Source: Paludibacteraceae bacterium
Lineage (GTDB): Bacteria > Bacteroidota > Bacteroidia > Bacteroidales > Paludibacteraceae
Length of the DNA: 36,395 bases
Direction of reading: 5' to 3'
Assembly (NCBI GenBank): GCA_016282955.1
Contig: JAEELX010000085.1
Location: 1-36,395 of the forward strand
The notes under the pieces are model-generated. The model searched no databases. It was not told the origin of the DNA and was given only the letters and a program-made list of their open reading frames with translations. The number at the start of each line of letters is the position of its first letter. The stretch's first letter is position 1. The position numbers and the translations under genes were made by a program. Shown piece by piece: positions 1 to 8,517 of this stretch.

Positions 1-17
1 TGGTTAAAATGTTGATT

Positions 18-1595
18 CTATTTTTCGTCTGTCGTAAAATCATGGTTGGAGTTCAAGTGTCCTCGTGCACTCGCAAACATGATATAGCGGACATTTTTAT
101 TGAGTTTGATTTTATACGAGCCGTCTCGTTTGGCTTGCATCTTGATGTTCGTGCCGTCATTTCCCACCATACGGATAGTCGCACCGTCCACCACTTCATC
201 ACGCGTGTTCACCACATAACCGTCAATAATCAGCTCTGGTTCGGGCTGAATGAAGGAATAAATATGGTCGTAGCCTTTGGGATATTTGCCGTAGGGGCGA
301 CTGGAAGAGAAAAACCCATTCTCTTTTTTGCCCATAAACGTAATGCCAAAGTCGTCAAAACTTGAATTGAACGGCACACCCATATTGCGAATTTTCCATA
401 GTTTGGAATTGAGCGAGTCGGGAGTCGCGACAAACAGGTCTAATCCGCCAAAACCCGCATGTCCGTTGGACGAGAAATACAACACTCCATTAGACCGCAC
501 CGTCGGGAACATCTCATCGCCTGCTGTGTTGATGGTTGGCCCTAAATTGCGTATATTTCCCCAACTTTTGCCCATTTTTTCTGCCACATAAATATCTTTT
601 CCGCCGTATCCATCGGGCTTATCGGACGTGAAATAGAGCAAATCGCCGGTTGCATTGATGGCTGGATGTGCCACCGAAATACTACTATCTGCGAACAAAA
701 CCACCTCTTGTGGCTCGCTCCACTCACCTGAAAGACGGTTGGTCGTATAAATTTTCGTGCCTTGGTCTTCGCCATTGATATGCTGCGAAAAAGAGAAAAA
801 AAGCGTCTTCCCATCTTCCGTAAAACTGCCAACCCCGTACTCGATTGGATTATTTTTCTTGTCGTTTTGCTTCTCTTTCTCGTTTTGTGCTGCACCCTCT
901 TCAAAGAGTCGAATTTGCTCAATATCGCCCCACTCGCCCGACGAAAGAACCCGAATGGAATAGAGATGAAAGATAGGTTTGCCTGTTATTTTGCTGAAAT
1001 TTTTGATGGTCTTATTGGCACCTTTTTGCTCTTGCCGATTGCTCGTGAAGAGGAGCATATCTGCATTTTTGCCGATGAAAACGGGCGATAAGGAAGATGA
1101 TTTTTTCTGATTAAAATCCTTTTCAAAAGCGATATTTTGTCGGCTCAAACCACCTTCTTTCTTCATATTTTCAATATCTTCACACGAGGCAAGTCCCACT
1201 TTTGCCAACGTATCGTCGGGACGGTTTTTCAGATAGGTCTCATACTGCTGTTTGGCTTCGGCGTACTTCCCTTGATACTGCAACACGTAGGCATAATGCA
1301 AAAAAATAATCGAATCGGTCGTGAAATACTTGTTTGTGATAGCCGTTTTGTAGGTTGATATGGCTCGTGAATCATTGATGAGGTAGTAACACTCGGCTTG
1401 TTTGAAAGCGACGTATGCTCTGAGGTTTTTATCTTCTTTTGGAATGCGTTTGTACGCCATTTTGTAGCGTTCCGAAGCGGCATAATACTCCCCAATCTCA
1501 AACTGTTTATCCGCTTTTTTGATTTGCTTGGATAAACTGCACGAGGCAAACGACACAATAGCCACAAGAAAAATAAACGGAATCCGCCAACGCAT
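18..1595 (-). CDS. porE: PorE-like T9SS lipoprotein (TPR, beta-propeller, CRD), stopped early
   Basis: I chose the ATG at 1595 because it gives a compact lipoprotein signal (MRWRIPFIFLVAIVSFASC, lipid Cys19); an upstream in-frame TTG at 1613 is less likely. Residues about 25-135 look like TPR helices. Residues about 150-445 carry repeated PD40/WD40 strands such as LLYFTSDKPDGYGGKDIYVA and VLYFSSNGHAGFGG. Residues about 455-525 start a carboxypeptidase-regulatory-like domain (GYVVNTRDEVVDGATIRM). Family knowledge: PorE proteins have the order TPR, propeller, CRD, OmpA, and anchor the T9SS to peptidoglycan next to PorP. Here a TAG at 18-20 ends the frame inside the CRD, before any OmpA domain. 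The next codons in the same frame read Asn-Gln-His-Phe-Asn, which would suit continuation of the CRD, so this may be a nonsense mutation or sequence error. The family call is firm; the intactness of the gene is not. Confidence 0.78.
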   Translation of the reverse strand: MRWRIPFIFLVAIVSFASCSLSKQIKKADKQFEIGEYYAASERYKMAYKRIPKEDKNLRAYVAFKQAECYYLINDSRAISTYKTAITNKYFTTDSIIFLHYAYVLQYQGKYAEAKQQYETYLKNRPDDTLAKVGLASCEDIENMKKEGGLSRQNIAFEKDFNQKKSSSLSPVFIGKNADMLLFTSNRQEQKGANKTIKNFSKITGKPIFHLYSIRVLSSGEWGDIEQIRLFEEGAAQNEKEKQNDKKNNPIEYGVGSFTEDGKTLFFSFSQHINGEDQGTKIYTTNRLSGEWSEPQEVVLFADSSISVAHPAINATGDLLYFTSDKPDGYGGKDIYVAEKMGKSWGNIRNLGPTINTAGDEMFPTVRSNGVLYFSSNGHAGFGGLDLFVATPDSLNSKLWKIRNMGVPFNSSFDDFGITFMGKKENGFFSSSRPYGKYPKGYDHIYSFIQPEPELIIDGYVVNTRDEVVDGATIRMVGNDGTNIKMQAKRDGSYKIKLNKNVRYIMFASARGHLNSNHDFTTDEK

Positions 1596-1700
1596 TTTTT
1601 TCAACTTTATCAAACACGCGAAGATACATTTTTATACGCAAAAAAAGCATTTCATTTTTGGGCTTAAAAATATATCAATTATGCGACTGGGTGATAAATC

Positions 1701-2189
1701 CTATTTCACACGCACAAAACGGAAAATCTGATTTTTGTAGGCAACATCGTGATACACCAACGAATCAGGCGTGGATAGCAACAATTTACAGGCACGATGA
1801 ATCGGCACATCACGGATTTCCATCGTGGCATATTCGTGAAGTTCGTTGCCTTTTTTCTCCCAACGAAACCAGCCGTTGCCGTGATATTGCAAATCTTCCT
1901 CCAAAACATCTTCCGACTCGTCCCACTCTTTACCCCAAAACAACCCTTCTTGCTCGTCGTAGTCATCGTAATAAACCTTGTGCCAATGTGCGTTATCCGT
2001 GTTTTGCCACTTACCCACAATCAACGGGTCTGCATGTGGTATTTCTTTTTCCGCATAACCCGCACTATTGGTGGACACCATTTGATTTTCCTTTGCCCGG
2101 AAAAACATATCATACACGCAATACCCAACCGTTGCAACCAAAATCGTTGCGACACACAGCAGTATTACTATCAGATGCTTACGTTTCAT
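1701..2189 (-). CDS. Membrane-anchored small protein, possibly lipocalin-like
   Basis: A 162-residue protein with one N-terminal hydrophobic segment (residues about 5-25), so either a signal anchor or an uncleaved signal peptide. The rest is a soluble domain rich in Trp and acidic residues, opening with DPLIVGKWQN and ending in short beta-like stretches (MEIRDVPIHRACKLLLSTPD). The GKW opening followed by alternating strands recalls lipocalin-like domains of Bacteroidota, but that is only a resemblance. It starts 1 bp after the stop of the upstream transglutaminase-like gene, so the two are almost surely translated from one mRNA. It ends in TAG. The function is unknown. Confidence 0.7.
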   Translation of the reverse strand: MKRKHLIVILLCVATILVATVGYCVYDMFFRAKENQMVSTNSAGYAEKEIPHADPLIVGKWQNTDNAHWHKVYYDDYDEQEGLFWGKEWDESEDVLEEDLQYHGNGWFRWEKKGNELHEYATMEIRDVPIHRACKLLLSTPDSLVYHDVAYKNQIFRFVRVK

Positions 2190-2190
2190 A

Positions 2191-3804
2191 CTATTTCAGG
2201 GCAATTACTTGTGCCTCTTTGTTGTTCATATTCGGCATCGTACAACCCACACCAGCATTGATATAAGTCGGGTCGCAGACGATATACTTGCGGTTTTTGT
2301 AGGTCAGATAATCGCCATTAACGTTCTCATTGAATGCCACCGCAGCCGCTAAATGCCCCGGATAATAGAGCAAAACCACATCCAATCCGACCAAATCGCG
2401 TACGATACGAGAGAACAAAATGGCTCTATCTTCGCAGTCGCAATAGGGATAATAGAGGGTTTCTTGGGCAAAAAAGGCACGGTCGCCACCCCAAATCTGG
2501 TCATCGTAGCCGTATTCAAACGCCGTCTGCACCCAGTTGAGCAATATCCCCACTGCCTCACGTTCGCTCATGCCGTTTATCGTCCTTTTGAGAGGAGGAT
2601 AGAGCATATCTGTGATGGATTTTTCCAACGGCGTGTTGGCATACGCAGCCCAACGAGTGTTCTGGTCGCCATTGAAGCACGCTTGCGGGTAGGTGTTGAA
2701 GAAATCAATCATGTTTTTGTTGACGCTGGTAGAGGCTGCAACGCCTTTTTTGGAGGTCAGCGTGCGTTTGGATGTTGGCGTATTCGTTAAGTTCGGCAGT
2801 CGCGTTATTTGGAGCGAAAGTGATTTTTCTTTGCCGTATTTGGCTTTGCATATTTGCATATTGACGTTTTTCTCGCCCGTTATGTTGTAAAATTTCGTGC
2901 CGTCAAGCAGATAATAATTCATATTGAAGATGTCGTACAAACTCGCCACGAGCATATATAGTTTGGTATTACTCATGCCGAGTCGAATACGGTAGCCCGA
3001 TTGTGTCATCAAAAACGCCTGCATAAGCACTGCTTCGTTGGTTTTGCCGTACTGTTTTTCAGTCGCCGTTTGGAGCATTTTCATATACGCCCAATCGCAT
3101 AACGTTTGGTTTTTACGAGCATTGAGAGCCGTGCTGACGGTGATGTCGTAGCGACTATCGGAGAGTTTTTTCCAAGCGTCTGCGATAGCATTTTCTTCCA
3201 AAGCACGCAGTTTGAGGTTGTCGTTTTGTGGAAAACCAATCGTGATGGTCGAACCAAAATAGCCGAAGGACACCTTTTTGTAGGGTTCTTCTTTGGGTTT
3301 GACGGGTGCGATAGGCTCGGGCGTAGGTGGTGGAGGAGGAACAACAGCCACCTTTGGCTTCACGGCAATAGGCTGTGGTGCAACAGTCGGTTGCGGAGTT
3401 GGCTGCGGTTTAGTAGCAAGGCTTGGTTGGGACTTTTCTGCACTTGGCTGGGATTGGGGTTTATCAATGGGCTTGGGTTGCGAGGCAGGTGCGGGTTGAG
3501 GTTTTGGGGCTTCATAAACCACAGGGGGAAGCGTTTTTTCGGCTTTGGGCTTCTCGGCTTCGTGTGCTGGGAACGATTCCCACGATTTACGCATAAAATC
3601 AGCATATTCTTCATTCATACGCTTACGAAACGCATCATATTCCGCTTGTTGCTTGGTTTTGAACGTGTCGAACTTCGCTTTTTGGTTGGTTTTGAACGTG
3701 TCGAACGTCTCGTTCTGTTGCTTTTTGAAATCATCAAAACTACTATTCTGTGCCACCAAAGGCAACGCAACAAACATCAAAAATAAAAACAATATTTTTC
3801 GCAT
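2191..3804 (-). CDS. Secreted transglutaminase-like protein with 11-residue repeats (copy 1)
   Basis: 537 residues. A signal peptide ends near LVAQ (residue 19). Residues 23-77 are five exact 11-residue units, each opening with F/Y-x-x-F (FDDFKKQQNET, FDTFKTNQKAK, FDTFKTKQQAE and so on), a hendecad helix pattern. A Pro/Lys/Gln linker covers about 80-175. The C-terminal part holds a transglutaminase/papain-like core with a candidate triad Cys457 (in YCDCEDR), His484 (in YPGH) and Asp511 (in CDPTY). Family knowledge: this C-H-D arrangement fits a thiol protease or transglutaminase fold; substrate and activity are not evident. A paralogue lies immediately upstream (4007-5500) and a small membrane protein follows 1 bp downstream. 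Stop codon TAG. The fold is fairly sure and the role is unknown. Confidence 0.82.
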   Translation of the reverse strand: MRKILFLFLMFVALPLVAQNSSFDDFKKQQNETFDTFKTNQKAKFDTFKTKQQAEYDAFRKRMNEEYADFMRKSWESFPAHEAEKPKAEKTLPPVVYEAPKPQPAPASQPKPIDKPQSQPSAEKSQPSLATKPQPTPQPTVAPQPIAVKPKVAVVPPPPPTPEPIAPVKPKEEPYKKVSFGYFGSTITIGFPQNDNLKLRALEENAIADAWKKLSDSRYDITVSTALNARKNQTLCDWAYMKMLQTATEKQYGKTNEAVLMQAFLMTQSGYRIRLGMSNTKLYMLVASLYDIFNMNYYLLDGTKFYNITGEKNVNMQICKAKYGKEKSLSLQITRLPNLTNTPTSKRTLTSKKGVAASTSVNKNMIDFFNTYPQACFNGDQNTRWAAYANTPLEKSITDMLYPPLKRTINGMSEREAVGILLNWVQTAFEYGYDDQIWGGDRAFFAQETLYYPYCDCEDRAILFSRIVRDLVGLDVVLLYYPGHLAAAVAFNENVNGDYLTYKNRKYIVCDPTYINAGVGCTMPNMNNKEAQVIALK

Positions 3805-3880
3805 AGTTTTATAAATTTATCTTTTTATATTTTGATAACTCAACGCTAAATTGCCTATCTCTCCATATTTTCCCGAACTC

Positions 3881-3965
3881 AAAATGCGTTATTTTACAAA
3901 AATCAGTATATCTAAAACGCGTTATTTTACAAATTTTGGCATCGTCAGAATGCATTATTTTACAA
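3881..3965 (-). repeat. Three 33-bp-spaced palindromic repeats upstream of transglutaminase copy 1
   Basis: The motif GC(G/A)TTATTTTACAA occurs at 3886, 3919 and 3952, exactly 33 bp apart. Each copy contains an 8-bp centre: AATGCGTT, AACGCGTT, AATGCATT. Copies 2 and 3 are perfect palindromes that differ by a paired change (C..G to T..A). The array lies in the 202-bp gap between the two paralogous genes, upstream of copy 1. The spacing is about three helical turns. It could be an operator array or just a local tandem repeat. Confidence 0.75.
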
Positions 3966-4006
3966 CTTTTAATATACTCAGAACTTTTTCCCAACTCCAT
4001 ACAAAA

Positions 4007-5500
4007 TCATTGAATTGGAACAATCTTTGGGGCTACTGTCTGAAATTGTGTCATACAATCGCCCGCATCGGCACCTATATAAGTTGGATCACAAATAGTA
4101 TAAACTCTATCTTCCCACCTAAAATGCCAACCATGAGCCGTATTATCTGGGAAATGAACTGCGGTGGCAAGATGTCCTGGATAATTGAGCAAAACGGTCT
4201 CTAACCCCAATAATTCACGCACAAGAATCGCATATAAAATAGAGCGATCTTCGCAATCCGAATAAGGATAATAAAACGTTTCATCACCAAAAAGAGGGCG
4301 TTCATAGCCAAATTGGTCTCCATCCGTTTGATAATCAAAAGCCGTTTGCACAAAGTTGATTAGCATATTAGCCGCATCGTAAGTAGATTTTCCTGCAATT
4401 TCTCGTCTAAGAATAGGATAAAGTGTCCGTTTGGTTTCTTCCGACAGTGAGGCAGCAGAATAAAAGTCCCATTTGCTACTCAGTGGGTAGTCATTATAGA
4501 AATCTATCAGGTTTTTATTCTCTGAGATGGTTATTTTCAAATTTGGGAAACGGCGTGAGACTAACGTTCGTTGAGGCATAGCAGAATACGCGAGTCGGGG
4601 CGATTGGGTCATTTGAAGCGATGGCATTTGCTCATTAGGAAATGCTTTGTCAAAGACATAATATCTACTATTCCCCTCTATTTTGTCCAAAATATAATAC
4701 GCTTTGTCGTCTCGCGAGAGGTATGAATAGCTATATATATCCTCTTTAAATGGCACGAGAAGCACCCACTTTTCTCCTGTACGAGCAATACGAATATCGT
4801 AACCCGACTGCGTCAGAATATACATTTGCATTAATACAGCTTCGTTGGAGTGAGGTCCAAAAAATTTTTTCGTGAATGTTCGCACAAGATTGATATAACC
4901 CCAATCGGCAAGTTGTAGTTTACTGCGTATTCGCAGACAGTCAGTTATCAATGCGTCATACGCAGGGGCAGAGAGATGCTCCCACATCTTCATGGCGTCT
5001 GGCTCCAAATAACCTCGCAACGTATATTTGAGTGCATCATTAAGGTGCACCGCACAAGGCGTTCCGTAGAACATAAAACGGAACTCAGATGTTCCTTCTG
5101 CTGACGACTCGTCAATCGGTACTACGGGTTCGGGGAGTTTGTGGGGAGGAATAAAACCAACAGATTGATACCGTATTTCATTGATTGGTGGAGGTGTTTT
5201 ATCCATTTTGACTGCTGGCTTGGGTGGATCTTGGTCTTTGGGCTTTTGTAAGGCACCAAACGACTTGCTCAAAGTCCACTTTTGTGCCATATAAGTTGCA
5301 TACTCGGCATTGATTTTTCGGCGATAAGCGTCATATTCTTTCTGTTTTGCCGACTTAAAGTTTTGATACTTTGCTTGTTGTTCGGCTTTTATTTGATTGA
5401 ACTTCTTGTCCTGTTGCTTTTCGAAATCATCAAAACTACTATTCTGTGCTACCAAAGGCAACGCAATAAATATTAAAAATAAAAACAATATTTTTCGCAT
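4007..5500 (-). CDS. Secreted transglutaminase-like protein with 11-residue repeats (copy 2)
   Basis: 497 residues and a paralogue of the next gene downstream. The signal peptide is nearly identical (MRKILFLFLIFIALPLVAQN). Residues 23-77 form five 11-residue units (FDDFEKQQDKK, FNQIKAEQQAK, YQNFKSAKQKE, YDAYRRKINAE, YATYMAQKWTL). The Pro-rich linker is shorter than in copy 1. The C-terminal core keeps the candidate triad: Cys416 (in YSDCEDR), His443 (in YPGH) and Asp471 (in CDPTY). The middle and end of the proteins differ much more than the first 30 residues, so the pair is an old duplication whose 5' ends have been kept alike. Stop codon TGA. It is probably secreted to the periplasm or surface; substrate unknown. 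Confidence 0.82.
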   Translation of the reverse strand: MRKILFLFLIFIALPLVAQNSSFDDFEKQQDKKFNQIKAEQQAKYQNFKSAKQKEYDAYRRKINAEYATYMAQKWTLSKSFGALQKPKDQDPPKPAVKMDKTPPPINEIRYQSVGFIPPHKLPEPVVPIDESSAEGTSEFRFMFYGTPCAVHLNDALKYTLRGYLEPDAMKMWEHLSAPAYDALITDCLRIRSKLQLADWGYINLVRTFTKKFFGPHSNEAVLMQMYILTQSGYDIRIARTGEKWVLLVPFKEDIYSYSYLSRDDKAYYILDKIEGNSRYYVFDKAFPNEQMPSLQMTQSPRLAYSAMPQRTLVSRRFPNLKITISENKNLIDFYNDYPLSSKWDFYSAASLSEETKRTLYPILRREIAGKSTYDAANMLINFVQTAFDYQTDGDQFGYERPLFGDETFYYPYSDCEDRSILYAILVRELLGLETVLLNYPGHLATAVHFPDNTAHGWHFRWEDRVYTICDPTYIGADAGDCMTQFQTVAPKIVPIQ

Positions 5501-5643
5501 AGTTTATAAATTTATCATTTTATAACGTCAACTCTAATTTATTTAATTCAATAAACATATTTTTTATAAATTTGCTTACTATATTAAGCATTTTAGACTT
5601 TTCGCCATATTTTCTCTTAAAACGCACTATTTTATAAAAGCGA
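5501..5643 (-). promoter_or_regulatory. AT-rich spacer with a degenerate copy of the 33-bp repeat motif
   Basis: The 143-bp spacer between the large lipoprotein and transglutaminase copy 2. At 5627-5637 it has CTATTTTATAA preceded by AAACGCA, a degenerate form of the motif repeated at 3881-3965. The 25 bp just upstream of the ATG at 5500 match those upstream of the ATG at 3804, so the two paralogues share a leader. I could not find a full TTTG/TAnnTTTG promoter here. Confidence 0.4.
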
Positions 5644-7035
5644 TTATTCATGCATTCTAATAGGGCGGACGTGGGTTCGCCAATATTCCCCTTGGGTTGC
5701 GTTGTCATATTTACCTAACACAAAGAGTTTAGAATCTGTGTATATATTACCATTTGTCCAATCCATTTGTTTATTCCCGTAAACTTTAGGCAAATCTGTA
5801 CAATAGGTACGTGTACAAGAATGATAGACAACGTAAAATTTTTCATGATTGGCATTTTCTATTACATCGCAGAATCCACCAATATTTCCTTTTTGTAGGT
5901 ACATCATTTGTAATTGTTCTATGTTCGGCATAAACCAATCCGTATAACCATAACGTTCGAAACCACAATAATCAACAGCAAAATCATAATCAATACCTTC
6001 CGAATAATTACGAGGATAGTCTGGTGCCACTTTGTAAATATGTCCATTAAAACCAAAAGTCGGAAGTTCTACGTACTCTTTATTATATTTATAACTATAC
6101 ACTTTTCCATAACCTATTCCGTTTTCATTGATAGCATATGCACGTATGTAAATAGTACCCTCTGAAACATCGTTTATTGTGGAAGTGTTTATCGTAGAAG
6201 TGAAAACATTGGTTATCGCATCTGATTTTATAATGTTTGAGGCTCCCATAATGGGTTCGAACTCTATGAGATTCCAAAGAATGCCACGCTCTTTAATCTT
6301 AGAACCACCATCGAACGTTATATTACCACCTGTTACAATATCATATCCGTTTAATTTTGGGGGAGTAGTGGTTACTACGGGGAGTCGTTCGACGTAATTA
6401 GGACCATATGCTTTAAAACGAACAATACCTGACCATTGATCCGAAGTAACATACAAAGCTCCCCAATGTGGGCGATTTAATTCTAATTTAGAACGATCAA
6501 TTTGGACTGTAATCGTGACACTTTCTCCTGGGTTAATTAACATAGGCGGATCGGAAACATTCGCTAGCCAATCACAAGAAGGAGTTATTTTGAGGTCTTT
6601 ATGACTTATCGTCCCAGGATTATATATTTGAAACGATAACATATCTTTATCTTTTCCGAAATCTAACTCATAAAAAAGATCATCTTGCATATCTAAAAAG
6701 TACAAAAATGGTATTTTCGCGATTGTATAATCTCGTTGCGTACGCTTCCCGCTTATAACTTCAACATAATCATCGTCCCATTCTATATAGCCATCTTTTG
6801 ACACAATCATTTTATAATATCCTTCTTTTAGATCAAGGATCTCATATGTACCATCTGAACCAGTCAGCGTTGTTATGCCACTTGGACGCAACTGTACGTT
6901 CGCATTTTGTATAGGTTCTCCTGTGTCTAAATCAATTATTCTACCGTAGATAGAACCATTTGCTTTATCATCTTCGCACGAAACAAATGCCAAGACGATT
7001 CCTAGTGCAAACAAGATTACAAAATGTTTTTTCAT
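5644..7035 (-). CDS. Multidomain surface lipoprotein (CRD, BACON-like, DUF1566-like), copy 1
   Basis: 463 residues. Lipoprotein signal MKKHFVILFALGIVLAFVSC, lipid Cys20. Residues about 27-110 are a carboxypeptidase-regulatory-like beta domain (TGEPIQNANVQLRPSG, GSDGTYEILDLKEG). Residues about 125-225 look like a BACON-type Ig domain (LSFQIYNPGTISHKDLKITP). About 230-320 is an Ig/Fn3-like module with ERGILWN and IYIRAYAINENG, common in Bacteroidales surface proteins. The end (about 325-463) has the spacing of DUF1566 / C-lectin-like domains (GYTDWFMPNIEQLQMMY, VRPIRMHE). No T9SS C-terminal sorting domain is visible. It follows a 453-residue paralogue with a 60-bp gap. It is likely an outer-membrane, outward-facing binding protein; ligand unknown. 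Confidence 0.82.
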   Translation of the reverse strand: MKKHFVILFALGIVLAFVSCEDDKANGSIYGRIIDLDTGEPIQNANVQLRPSGITTLTGSDGTYEILDLKEGYYKMIVSKDGYIEWDDDYVEVISGKRTQRDYTIAKIPFLYFLDMQDDLFYELDFGKDKDMLSFQIYNPGTISHKDLKITPSCDWLANVSDPPMLINPGESVTITVQIDRSKLELNRPHWGALYVTSDQWSGIVRFKAYGPNYVERLPVVTTTPPKLNGYDIVTGGNITFDGGSKIKERGILWNLIEFEPIMGASNIIKSDAITNVFTSTINTSTINDVSEGTIYIRAYAINENGIGYGKVYSYKYNKEYVELPTFGFNGHIYKVAPDYPRNYSEGIDYDFAVDYCGFERYGYTDWFMPNIEQLQMMYLQKGNIGGFCDVIENANHEKFYVVYHSCTRTYCTDLPKVYGNKQMDWTNGNIYTDSKLFVLGKYDNATQGEYWRTHVRPIRMHE

Positions 7036-7095
7036 AGTCTTTTATATTTATAAATTTCACTATATCAGAAACAATCTATTTTACATATTCACTTT

Positions 7096-8457
7096 TTATT
7101 CATGTTTCCTAATTGGACGAACGTGGCAGTACCAATACCGAGAATTTTCAACATGCCCACCATACTCATAAAAATTATAGTGATAATCCCTTGAACCATC
7201 TTCCCAGTTAATTACATATCTACAATTATTTTGAACATAAGTTGAGGAATGATAATTTGAATAAATTGTACTGCTATTGTCTGTGGTAGTATTAAAAAAT
7301 CCCCCAATAGATTTTCTATTTTGATACATTGTTTCTAATTCTTCTATGGTATGCAAATACCAATCAGCATAACCACAATAAGTTAGGTTGTTACAATAAG
7401 CATTAGCTGCCTTCCATGAAATATAATCTTTATAAGATGTATGTGGATCGGGTGCCACTTTGTATGTATGTCCATTAAATTGAAAAGTTGGAAGACCAAT
7501 ATATTCTTTGCTGTACATATATTTATACACTGCTCCATAACTTGTACCTTTATCATTGGTAGCATATGCACGAATATAATATGTAGCATCTGATAAATTA
7601 CTGAAAGTATAAGTGAATGCACCAGTTGTCCCATCTATCTTTATAACATTTGAGTTCCCCATAACGGGATCACCTAAGGTATTCCAACATATACCGCGTT
7701 CCTTAATCGTAAAACCACCATCGGAAGTTACATTACCACCTGTTACAATATCATAGCCGTTCAATTTTAGAGTAGTTGTAGTTACTACGGGGAATCCATA
7801 TGTTTCGCTACCAGTTGCTTTTATCTGAATCACATAATATCCATTATCATCAGATGTAAAATGCAAATTACTTACATTCGTACCACGCTTTAATTTAGAA
7901 CGTTCAATATAGACAGTAATCGTAGCACTCCCACCCGAATTAAGTAATTGTGGCATGTCGGAAATACTGGCAATCCAATCACAAGAATGAGTTATTTTGC
8001 AATTTGTAAGATTTATCACTCCTGTATTGTGTATTTGAAACGATAACATATCTTTATTTGTTCCAAAATTCAACTCATTAATTTTATAATTTTGCATATC
8101 GGTAATAGTGATAGATGCTGTTCTTTTCTTTATTTGGACATCACGTTTCATACGTTTCCCATTCCTGACTTCGATGACATAATTATCTAATAAATCTGTG
8201 TACCCGTCTTTTGACACTGTAAGTTTATAATCTCCTTCTTTTATATCAAGGATCTCATATGTACCATCTGAACCTGTCAGCGTTGTTATACCACTGGGGC
8301 GCAACTGTACGTTCGCATTTTGTACCGGTTCTCCTGTGGCGAAGTCGGTTATGGTTCCATAAATAGAACCATTAATGGTAGTTTCTTCTTTTTCTTTACA
8401 AGAAACGAATGCTAAAACAAATCCCAATAGGAATAAGGAAATAAAATGTTTGTTCAT
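7096..8457 (-). CDS. Multidomain surface lipoprotein (CRD, BACON-like, DUF1566-like), copy 2
   Basis: 453 residues with the same domain order as the gene downstream. Lipid Cys20 in LAFVSC. Residues about 30-112 are the carboxypeptidase-regulatory-like domain; about 115-220 BACON-like (LSFQIHNTGVINLTNCKITH); about 225-310 the module with ERGICWNTLGDPVMG and TYYIRAYATNDKG; about 315-453 the DUF1566-like end (GYADWYLHTIEELETMY, HVRPIRKHE). Identity with copy 1 is uneven at the DNA level: the stretch around 8255-8375 is close to identical to 6840-6960, while the signal peptide and C-terminal thirds have drifted. A TTATTTTGCAT motif (8481-8491) lies just upstream. Probably an adhesin or glycan-binding lipoprotein, by domain content only. 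Confidence 0.82.
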   Translation of the reverse strand: MNKHFISLFLLGFVLAFVSCKEKEETTINGSIYGTITDFATGEPVQNANVQLRPSGITTLTGSDGTYEILDIKEGDYKLTVSKDGYTDLLDNYVIEVRNGKRMKRDVQIKKRTASITITDMQNYKINELNFGTNKDMLSFQIHNTGVINLTNCKITHSCDWIASISDMPQLLNSGGSATITVYIERSKLKRGTNVSNLHFTSDDNGYYVIQIKATGSETYGFPVVTTTTLKLNGYDIVTGGNVTSDGGFTIKERGICWNTLGDPVMGNSNVIKIDGTTGAFTYTFSNLSDATYYIRAYATNDKGTSYGAVYKYMYSKEYIGLPTFQFNGHTYKVAPDPHTSYKDYISWKAANAYCNNLTYCGYADWYLHTIEELETMYQNRKSIGGFFNTTTDNSSTIYSNYHSSTYVQNNCRYVINWEDGSRDYHYNFYEYGGHVENSRYWYCHVRPIRKHE

Positions 8458-8517
8458 ATTTTTAATTACTTACAGATTTATTATTTTGCATATATAAAAG
8501 TTTTTAAAATATGCGAT

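Noticed and set aside
18-20. Genome-wide recoding of TAG
   Set aside because: TAG ends several other genes at plausible family lengths (2191, 12000, 17380), so the code is standard.
1658-2266. A 202-residue plus-strand frame opposite the small membrane protein
   Set aside because: It crosses the junction of two well-supported minus-strand genes and has no recognisable features.
3106-3786. A 226-residue plus-strand frame opposite transglutaminase copy 1
   Set aside because: It is low-complexity antisense of the Pro/Lys linker and hendecads; the minus-strand protein has a signal peptide and catalytic motifs.
3881-3965. The 33-bp repeats as a CRISPR array
   Set aside because: Only about 15 bp of each unit is conserved, there are three copies, and no cas genes are present.
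3809-4000. A 63-residue minus-strand frame across the 33-bp repeats
   Set aside because: Its 11-residue periodicity (CKITHFEFGKI and relatives) only mirrors the DNA repeat, and the opposite strand gives an equally periodic frame. It has no signal of coding.
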